Shown here piece after piece: positions 1 to 5,422 of a stretch of DNA of 5,422 bases. A program made the position numbers and the translations under genes. Within the stretch, counting starts at the first letter, position 1. Each line of letters begins with the position of its first letter. Under the pieces are notes generated by a model. It worked only from the letters and a program-made list of their open reading frames with translations, made no database searches and was not told the DNA's origin. This DNA comes from Pseudobacter sp051955275 (GTDB lineage Bacteria > Bacteroidota > Bacteroidia > Chitinophagales > Chitinophagaceae). The stretch is taken from contig NZ_JBQCGW010000281.1 in the NCBI RefSeq assembly GCF_051955275.1, positions 1 through 5,422 of the forward strand. The letters are read 5' to 3'.

Positions 1-1
1 G

Positions 2-1453
2 GTATCTGTGCGGAATGGCCGTGTTTTATTACGCAGCAGGTCGCTCAACAAATATGTGATCCCCAGGTTAAGCACGGCGCATAATTTTATGTTCAACAGT
101 CTGCCTGTCTACCAGTTCCTTTGTGAATTACAATGGCAGCAATGTTTCCGTGGACTGTTTTTTGAAGAGAATAACGATGCTGATTTCAATCCGGAAATAC
201 GGTACAAACATATCATTGTGCAACGCGCCAGGTGGAAGCTTACAAAAGAGGATCTGAGAGATCTGCCTGCTAACGAGCCTGCGATGCCTTCTTTTATCAG
301 TGATTGGCGGAAGAAAAGAGGATTGCCGCAGCAGTTGTTATTGCTGGATCAGGACAATGAACTGCTGATTGATTGCAGATACCCTGAATCATTCCGCATG
401 CTGGTTGCAGCCATACAAACGAATGGTGAATGCCGGGTGACAGCCTTTCCCGGGAAAGAGGCCATGGGAGCAGTTTCCGGAAGCGAAGGAAATTACTGCA
501 ACGAAATATTCATTCCTGTGCTGTTCGGAGAAGCAGCCAGTACGAACCAACCTAAGCCAGCAAGGCAATCCGGTAAAAAAGTGCAGCGGAACTTTCTTCC
601 GGGTGATGAATGGCTTTATTACAAGATCTATTGTGGCACAGTCACTGGCGAGGAGTTGCTGGCAGGACCGTTGAGAAGACTGAGTATCCGTCTTTCATCC
701 AATGGCCTGATCAGCCGGTTCTTCTTTATACGTTATTATGATCCTGAGCCGCATATACGAATCCGCTACCACTTATCCTCTTCCGGAAACATGGCAGATG
801 TCATACAACAGATGAAGGATGCGGTAAAGGATTATGTATCACAAAAACTGGTGACCAGGATTCAAATAGACACCTACAACAGGGAACTGGAGCGCTACGG
901 AGCAGCACTGATCGGGGAAGCCGAACAGATCTTCCATGCAGATAGTGAAGCCGTAATGACAATGTTGCACTGGCTACAGCAAAATGATTCGCTCGCCAAT
1001 AAATGGCAGTGGGCCATTGCAGGGATTGATCAATACCTGGTTGATTTCGGATATGATCTCAAACAAAAAACATTATTACTGTCGCAGTTACAGCAAGGGT
1101 TCCTGCAGGAATTCGGAGGCGGCAAGCCATTGGTATTGCAGCTGAATAACAAGCACAGGGCCTTAAAGCAGGAAATCTCCGCAGTATTCAGTGAAGAACC
1201 TTCTTATCTGATTTCAACTGGCAGAAAGATCCTGCAACGCAGGAGCCGTCAACTGAAGCCAGTGGTCCGCAGCATCTGCAGCCATCTCAGCCAGCAGCAG
1301 CAAAGCGCGGACGAGTTGCTGGGTAGTTACCTGCATATGTTCATCGACCGCCTTTTTGATACCGATAACAGAAAATATGAACTATTGCTCTATCACCTCC
1401 TGCTGAAACATTATACCAGTATTGCAGCGATGCAGCAAAAGCAACAAGTATGA
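2..1453 (+). CDS. lanB: Class I lanthipeptide dehydratase (LanB), C-terminal part; 5' end outside window
   Basis: This is the C-terminal ~480 residues of a LanB-type dehydratase. Family enzymes glutamylate Ser/Thr of a precursor peptide with glutamyl-tRNA and then eliminate glutamate to give Dha/Dhb; they act in the cytoplasm. The frame is open to the left edge, and the first GTG (position 8) lies inside a conserved segment (NGRVLLRSRSLNKYVIPRLS), so it is not the true start. Full-length LanBs are about 1000 residues. Counting from position 8, residues 1-175 are the end of the glutamylation domain (Lant_dehydr_N), including the WRKKRGLPQQLLLLDQDN-LLID block (~100-123). A basic Pro/Lys linker (~176-197) follows. 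Residues ~198-470 are the SpaB_C/thiopeptide-type elimination domain: WLYYKIYCG (202-210), FIRYYDPEPHIRIRYH (240-255), TYNRELERYG (289-298) and a C-terminal YLHMFIDRLF (441-450). The Arg/His residues in these blocks are those expected for elimination, but exact correspondence to NisB residues is inferred. The stop overlaps the next start, so the two genes are probably one operon. Confidence 0.93.
   Translation, partial: VSVRNGRVLLRSRSLNKYVIPRLSTAHNFMFNSLPVYQFLCELQWQQCFRGLFFEENNDADFNPEIRYKHIIVQRARWKLTKEDLRDLPANEPAMPSFISDWRKKRGLPQQLLLLDQDNELLIDCRYPESFRMLVAAIQTNGECRVTAFPGKEAMGAVSGSEGNYCNEIFIPVLFGEAASTNQPKPARQSGKKVQRNFLPGDEWLYYKIYCGTVTGEELLAGPLRRLSIRLSSNGLISRFFFIRYYDPEPHIRIRYHLSSSGNMADVIQQMKDAVKDYVSQKLVTRIQIDTYNRELERYGAALIGEAEQIFHADSEAVMTMLHWLQQNDSLANKWQWAIAGIDQYLVDFGYDLKQKTLLLSQLQQGFLQEFGGGKPLVLQLNNKHRALKQEISAVFSEEPSYLISTGRKILQRRSRQLKPVVRSICSHLSQQQQSADELLGSYLHMFIDRLFDTDNRKYELLLYHLLLKHYTSIAAMQQKQQV
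1450..1453 (+). other. ATGA stop/start overlap between dehydratase and transporter
   Basis: The ATG of the transporter (1450-1452) overlaps the TGA stop of the dehydratase (1451-1453). No purine-rich Shine-Dalgarno is evident in the preceding ~20 bases, which is usual in Bacteroidota. The overlap implies a shared transcript and probable translational coupling by re-initiation, which would keep transporter output tied to dehydratase output. The overlap is read directly; the coupling is inferred. Confidence 0.85.
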
Positions 1454-3648
1454 AATTCAAGCACTATCGCCAGCTCGATACTATGGACTGCGGTCCCACA
1501 TGCCTGCGGATGATCGCAAAATACTATGGTCGGGAATATTCGCTGGAGCATTTGCGCGGACTGAGTTTCATTACCCGTGAAGGCGCCAGCCTGCTGGGGC
1601 TGAGCCGCGCTGCGGAATCACTGGGCTTCCGCGCCGTGAACGTCAGCATGGGATTTGAGCAGCTGGATGAAGAAGCCCCCCTGCCCTGCATTTTATTCTG
1701 GAGCGATGAGCATTTTGTGGTACTGCCGCCACAGAACTACGACAGCAGTAAAAAGCGTGCAAAGATCCTGGTGGCCGATCCCGCACATGGCATGATGAAA
1801 CTGGATAAGGAAACATTCCTGCAATGCTGGCTGGGTGACAAGCCGGAAGGATTCGCTCTATTGTTGAAACCTACAGCTGCTTTTTATGATCAGCCGGTTG
1901 CCACTGCAAAGCAAGAAGGTTTCCGTTTTTTGTTCAGTTACCTGAAACCTTATAAAAAACGATTGCTCTGGCTGCTGCTTTGTATGCTGGCAGGCAGTTT
2001 ACTTTCCCTGTTGTTTCCATTCCTCACGCAGTGGCTGGTTGACAGGGGTATCGGGCAGCGCGATATAAAATTCGTATACCTGGTATTGCTGAGTCAGTTG
2101 TTGTTGTTTGCAGGAAGCACGGCCATCGAGCTGCTGCGGGGCTGGCTGCTGTTGCATATCAATACAAAAATAAATATCAGTATCCTCTCGGATTTTCTAA
2201 AAAAGCTCATGCGGTTGCCCATCCGTTTCTTCGATTCCAAACTGCTGGGCGACCTGATGCAACGGATCAATGATCATACAAGGATCCAGGATTTCCTGAC
2301 GGGCTCTGCTCTGAATACTTTCTTTTCTTTGCTTAACCTGTTGGTTTTTGCTGTGGTGCTGGGAGTATACAGCCGGAGTATCCTATTGATATTCCTGGTG
2401 TTCAGTGTATTCTCCGTAGCCTGGATCACCATCTTTCTGAAACGACGACGGGACCTGGATTACAGGCGCTTCCAGCGTATGAGTGAGAATCAGCACCAGG
2501 TGCTGGAACTGATCTCAGGCATGCAGGAAGTGAAGCTGCACAATTGCGAGAACCGGAAACTGCACGAATGGGAACAGAACCAGCAAAAACTGTATGGGAT
2601 CAGCATCAAGACCCTGGCATTGCAGCAGTATCAACAGCTGGGAAGTACGGGTTTCAATCAATTGAAGAATATCCTCATTTCTTTCCTGGCCGCGCAGGCG
2701 GTGATTGCCGGCGAAATGAGCCTGGGCATGATGCTGAGCGTGAGTTATATCACCGGGCAGATGAACGGACCGGTAGAACAGTTAATGACCTTTATCCGCA
2801 GCGCACAGGACGCAGGGATCAGCATGGCACGATTGAGCGAGATCCATAACAGGACGAATGAAGAGGATGAACAGATGAATACAGTGTCTCTTTCTCCTGA
2901 TGCAGGGGCAAATTCCATTGAGCTGAAGGATCTGTCCTTTCAGTATGAAGGCCCATTGCAGGACTGGGTATTAAAAGATATCAGCTTACTGATCCCTGAA
3001 GGAAAGGTTACTGCCATTGTTGGCAGCAGCGGCAGCGGTAAAACCACATTGCTGAAATTACTACTGAGGTTCTACGAACCACAGCAAGGCAGGATCTCAG
3101 TCGGAGAGACCGATCTCCGCAAGCTCTCCCCTGCCTGGTGGCGCAGCCAGGTGGGCACAGTGATGCAGGATGGTTATATTTTTTCGGATACCATTGCCAG
3201 GAATATCGCTGTGAGTGATGAAGTGGTGGATGAAGCAAGGCTGCGTCATGCGGCACGGGTAGCAAATATTCATGGGTTCATTGAAGAACTGCCATCAGGT
3301 TACCAGAGTAAGATCGGCGGAACGGGCACCAGCATCAGCGCCGGACAGCAGCAAAGGATCCTGATAGCAAGAGCTGTTTACAAGAATCCGGCGTATTTGT
3401 TTTTCGATGAAGCCACCAGTGCGTTGGATGCCAATAATGAGAAAGTGATCATGAGGAATATGGATGAATTTTTCAAAGGGAAAACGGTAGTGGTGATTGC
3501 GCACAGGCTGAGCACCGTGCGCAATGCAGACCAGATCATTGTGCTGGAGCAGGGAGAGATAAAGGAAGTGGGTACACATGAAATGTTGACGGCGAGAAGG
3601 GGAAATTATTTTGAGCTGGTGAGGAATCAGTTGGAGCTGGGAGCGTGA
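1450..3648 (+). CDS. Peptidase-containing ABC transporter (C39 leader peptidase + exporter, PCAT)
   Basis: This is a complete 732-residue inner-membrane exporter of the bacteriocin ABC family, which removes a double-glycine-type leader and exports the core peptide. Residues 1-~140 are a peptidase C39 domain with its catalytic set intact: Q8 (oxyanion hole), C14 in DCGPTC, H88 in EHFVVL and D110 in VADPAHG. It should therefore be proteolytically active, unlike the Cys-less C39-like domains of RTX-toxin exporters. Residues ~160-450 form the membrane domain, with hydrophobic stretches near 171-195, 208-228, 286-306, 311-330 and 407-436. The ATPase domain (~488-730) has Walker A GSSGSGKTT (525-533), Q-loop Q573, signature SAGQQ (630-634), Walker B YLFFDE (649-654) with a following D-loop SALD (657-660), and H-loop H685. 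The length is normal for the family. The start is fixed by the ATGA overlap and by the C39 domain beginning immediately. The substrate is probably the product of the upstream dehydratase, by operon context. No membrane-fusion (HlyD-like) partner is in the window. Confidence 0.95.
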   Translation: MKFKHYRQLDTMDCGPTCLRMIAKYYGREYSLEHLRGLSFITREGASLLGLSRAAESLGFRAVNVSMGFEQLDEEAPLPCILFWSDEHFVVLPPQNYDSSKKRAKILVADPAHGMMKLDKETFLQCWLGDKPEGFALLLKPTAAFYDQPVATAKQEGFRFLFSYLKPYKKRLLWLLLCMLAGSLLSLLFPFLTQWLVDRGIGQRDIKFVYLVLLSQLLLFAGSTAIELLRGWLLLHINTKINISILSDFLKKLMRLPIRFFDSKLLGDLMQRINDHTRIQDFLTGSALNTFFSLLNLLVFAVVLGVYSRSILLIFLVFSVFSVAWITIFLKRRRDLDYRRFQRMSENQHQVLELISGMQEVKLHNCENRKLHEWEQNQQKLYGISIKTLALQQYQQLGSTGFNQLKNILISFLAAQAVIAGEMSLGMMLSVSYITGQMNGPVEQLMTFIRSAQDAGISMARLSEIHNRTNEEDEQMNTVSLSPDAGANSIELKDLSFQYEGPLQDWVLKDISLLIPEGKVTAIVGSSGSGKTTLLKLLLRFYEPQQGRISVGETDLRKLSPAWWRSQVGTVMQDGYIFSDTIARNIAVSDEVVDEARLRHAARVANIHGFIEELPSGYQSKIGGTGTSISAGQQQRILIARAVYKNPAYLFFDEATSALDANNEKVIMRNMDEFFKGKTVVVIAHRLSTVRNADQIIVLEQGEIKEVGTHEMLTARRGNYFELVRNQLELGA

Positions 3649-3831
3649 TGTGATCGAACATTCATTTGCCAGTGCCCAGTCGCTCGCGTCCCCGCAAGTG
3701 ACGTTTATTCCGTCGCCTCCGGTGACACGGTGCCCGCCAGAGGCGAGCAAATATCTGCCACTCGCGGGGACGCGAGCGACTGCACCCTGATTACCGGCAA
3801 CATGCAGCCACTCTGAATACAAAAAAATGTG
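3649..3831. other. Convergent intergenic region
   Basis: These 183 bases separate the stop codons of the transporter (plus strand) and the VWA gene (minus strand). Besides the palindrome they contain a run of seven A at 3821-3827, which reads as a T-tract just after the VWA stop codon on the minus strand. I found no stem directly ahead of it, so I do not call a terminator. No credible gene or RNA was recognised here. Confidence 0.7.
3677..3782. repeat. 106-base imperfect palindrome (long hairpin), probable dispersed REP/MITE-like element
   Basis: The two halves are reverse complements about a single centre between 3729 and 3730. The outer 19 bases of each arm (3677-3695 and 3764-3782) match perfectly. 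Moving inward there are further paired blocks at 3697-3700/3759-3762, 3706-3709/3750-3753 and 3713-3719/3740-3746, leaving a loop of roughly ten bases near 3725-3734. By hand count about 38 of 48 stem positions are Watson-Crick pairs. The arms are very G+C- and CpG-rich (CGCTCGCGTCCCCGC) compared with the neighbouring genes. It lies between two convergent genes. No T-tract follows the stem base on either strand, so it is not a canonical intrinsic terminator, although so large a hairpin could still block or stabilise transcript 3' ends. No clear target-site duplication is seen. The dispersed-repeat interpretation is inferred. Confidence 0.8.
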
Positions 3832-5421
3832 CTACTGCCTGGATTCTGAATAAGAAATTGGTTTCCCGGTTACCTGCTGCACCAGCTGAATGAACTCCTT
3901 TCTGTACCCATCAGCATCCTTTCCAACAGCACCTTTCGCCAGTGTCAAAACCTGCTTCAAACTCGACTGCTGTGCGTATTCGCTTTTCCGCAGGATCATT
4001 CCAAACTCGGCCACCGCGGCGGACCAGCGGAAATTCTCCGATTCATTCTTTCCCATTTCGTCTTTTACCGCAAAGCTTATTTCCTGGCTTTTATCTTCTG
4101 CCGGTTTCTTATAACGAAGCTTTACAGTGACCAGTTCATTGGAATTACTGCTGTTCTTTGATTTATTGTTCTGGTATTTCAGCTTGTCGGGGATGGGGAA
4201 ATCAGTATTCACTCCTGCCGGAATGATCTCGTATAATGCAGTAACAGTATGTCCTGCGCCGAGCTCACCGGCATCTTTCTTATCATTTTTGAAATCCTCC
4301 GCGCGCAGCATCCGGTTCTCATAACCGATCAACCGGTATCCTTTTACCTTGGCAGGATTGAATTCAAGTTGCAGCTTCACATCCTTTGCGATGGTGAAGA
4401 GTGTGCTGCCGAATTCCTTCACCAGCACTTTACGCGCCTCACTGATATTATCGATATAAGCATAGTTTCCATTTCCTTTGTCTGCCAGGATTTCCATTTT
4501 GGAGTCCTTGTAATTACCCATACCAAAACCAAGCACGGTGAGGAAGATACCATCCTGTCTTTTCTCTTCAATGAGCCTTTGCATGCTGCTATTATCCGAT
4601 ACGCCCACATTGAAATCTCCATCGGTAGCCAGGATCACGCGGTTATTGCCACCTTCTCTGAAATACTTTTTCGCAGTTGCATATGCCAGTTGAATGCCTG
4701 CGCCGCCTGCTGTGGAGCCGCCGGCCTGGAGTTTATCCAGGGCCTCCAGGATCTTCATCTTTTCATTGCCGGATGTGGGTTCAAGCACCAGCCCTGCTGC
4801 ACCTGCATACACCACTATAGCTATATGATCCTGTGGACGAAGCTGATCGATCAGCAACCTGAATGAGGATTTCAGCAAAGGCAGCTTGTTGGGATCTTCC
4901 ATGGAACCTGATACATCGATCAGGAAAACCAGGTTGGATGCGGGCAGATCGGCTGCATCCATTTTAATTCCCTGGAGGCCAATATGTAATAATTTATGTT
5001 TGGGATTCCAGGGCGCTGCGCCCAGCTCGGTGATCACAGAGAAAGGAATATTGTCCGTTGGTTGCGGATAATCATAATCGAAATAATTGATCATTTCTTC
5101 TATCCGGATAGCGTCTTTAGGAGGTGTGCTGCCCTGCGTGATGAACCGCCTGATATTACTGTAACTGGCTGCATCCACGTCTATGGAGAATGTGGAGAGC
5201 GGGCTATGGAAAGGACTCTGGAAGCCGGTTTCGTTGATGGCATCATATTCTTCAGTATTTGATTCGTCTTCCTGATAATTCAGGGATACTGTAGAGCCGT
5301 CGGCAAGCATCAGGGAAGCGGTGTTATTCTGAGGCCGGCTTATACTCACTCCATTAATTACAGCAGCAGAACCTGTAACAACCTGTTTTCTGGCCTTGCT
5401 ATATCCCATTACCACCACCTC
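3832..5421 (-). CDS. YfbK-type von Willebrand factor A domain protein; N-terminus outside window
   Basis: This partial protein, ~529 residues to the TAG at 3832-3834, is open through the right edge; GAG (5419-5421) precedes the GTG at 5418, so no start is visible. Numbering from 5418, the N-terminal EVVVMGYSKARKQVVTGS resembles the segment joining a carboxypeptidase-like regulatory domain to the plug in SusC-type proteins, so such a domain and a signal peptide probably lie beyond the edge. Residues ~68-155 are the vWF_A N-terminal domain (PLSTFSIDVDAASYSNIRRF, IRIEEMINYFDYDYP). The VWA domain spans ~160-340 with an intact metal site: D168-x-S170-x-S172 (DVSGS), T236 (GGSTAGG) and D266 (ATDGD). 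Residues ~345-525 match the DUF3520/YfbK C-terminal domain, with an Asn/Ser/Lys-rich linker near 416-426. The protein is probably exported or envelope-associated and binds a partner through Mg2+. Its cellular role is unknown. It is convergent with, and probably unrelated to, the peptide operon. Confidence 0.92.
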   Translation of the reverse strand, partial: EVVVMGYSKARKQVVTGSAAVINGVSISRPQNNTASLMLADGSTVSLNYQEDESNTEEYDAINETGFQSPFHSPLSTFSIDVDAASYSNIRRFITQGSTPPKDAIRIEEMINYFDYDYPQPTDNIPFSVITELGAAPWNPKHKLLHIGLQGIKMDAADLPASNLVFLIDVSGSMEDPNKLPLLKSSFRLLIDQLRPQDHIAIVVYAGAAGLVLEPTSGNEKMKILEALDKLQAGGSTAGGAGIQLAYATAKKYFREGGNNRVILATDGDFNVGVSDNSSMQRLIEEKRQDGIFLTVLGFGMGNYKDSKMEILADKGNGNYAYIDNISEARKVLVKEFGSTLFTIAKDVKLQLEFNPAKVKGYRLIGYENRMLRAEDFKNDKKDAGELGAGHTVTALYEIIPAGVNTDFPIPDKLKYQNNKSKNSSNSNELVTVKLRYKKPAEDKSQEISFAVKDEMGKNESENFRWSAAVAEFGMILRKSEYAQQSSLKQVLTLAKGAVGKDADGYRKEFIQLVQQVTGKPISYSESRQ

Positions 5422-5422
5422 C

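Noticed and set aside
8..10. GTG at position 8 as the start codon of the dehydratase
   Set aside because: The frame is open to the window edge, and the GTG falls inside a conserved block of the glutamylation domain, so the gene is truncated by the window and does not start here.
3677..3782. Calling the palindrome a standard intrinsic terminator
   Set aside because: No T-tract follows the stem base on either strand, and the stem is far longer than typical. It is recorded as a repeat instead.
3650..3790. A 46-codon GTG-started plus-strand reading frame across the intergenic palindrome
   Set aside because: It consists almost wholly of the palindrome, has no recognisable leader or family motif, and its openness is explained by the G+C-rich repeat. 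It is not a credible precursor peptide.
3295..3822. A 175-codon minus-strand frame covering the transporter's 3' end and the palindrome
   Set aside because: It lies antisense to the conserved ATPase signature, Walker B and H-loop codons, which explain the sequence. The translation shows no family features.
3821..3827. A7 run (T-tract on the minus strand just after the VWA stop) as a Rho-independent terminator
   Set aside because: No convincing hairpin was found immediately ahead of it on the minus strand.
4249..4866. A 205-codon plus-strand frame within the VWA gene
   Set aside because: It is antisense to the VWA domain, whose metal-site motifs and family match are clear on the minus strand. 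It is a shadow frame.

Overview
The window looks like a piece of a Bacteroidota chromosome, most likely Chitinophagaceae (Chitinophaga-like). This is inferred from moderate G+C, the absence of a recognisable Shine-Dalgarno sequence ahead of the one start codon fully inside the window, a Bacteroidota-style C39-peptidase ABC transporter, and a YfbK-type von Willebrand protein that begins, at the window edge, with a SusC-like EVVVMGY...VTGS motif. The genus is a guess from family resemblance, not a search result.

Layout: (1) Positions 2-1453, plus strand: the C-terminal part of a class I lanthipeptide dehydratase (LanB), entering from the left edge. It carries the end of the glutamylation domain and a complete SpaB_C/thiopeptide-type elimination domain. 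(2) Positions 1450-3648, plus strand: a complete peptidase-containing ABC transporter (PCAT) that overlaps the dehydratase stop codon by ATGA. (3) Positions 3649-3831: a 183-base gap between convergent genes, dominated by a 106-base near-perfect palindrome (3677-3782). (4) Positions 3832-5421, minus strand: most of a VWA-domain protein of the YfbK family (vWF_A N-terminal domain, VWA with intact MIDAS, DUF3520 C-terminal domain), running off the right edge at its N-terminus.

Working model: the dehydratase and PCAT are the downstream end of a ribosomally synthesised peptide (RiPP) operon. LanB would dehydrate Ser/Thr in a precursor peptide using glutamyl-tRNA. The PCAT would cut off a double-glycine-type leader and export the product across the inner membrane. 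The precursor gene, the LanC cyclase and any membrane-fusion or outer-membrane partner are not in the window and would be expected to the left. The convergent VWA gene and the palindrome mark the right-hand boundary of the cluster, and the VWA protein shows no sign of belonging to the peptide pathway.

The parts are recognisable families. The two items most worth following up are the pairing of a class I dehydratase with a C39 leader-peptidase exporter, whose substrate is unseen, and the intergenic palindrome, which looks like a dispersed mobile or REP-like element rather than an ordinary terminator.
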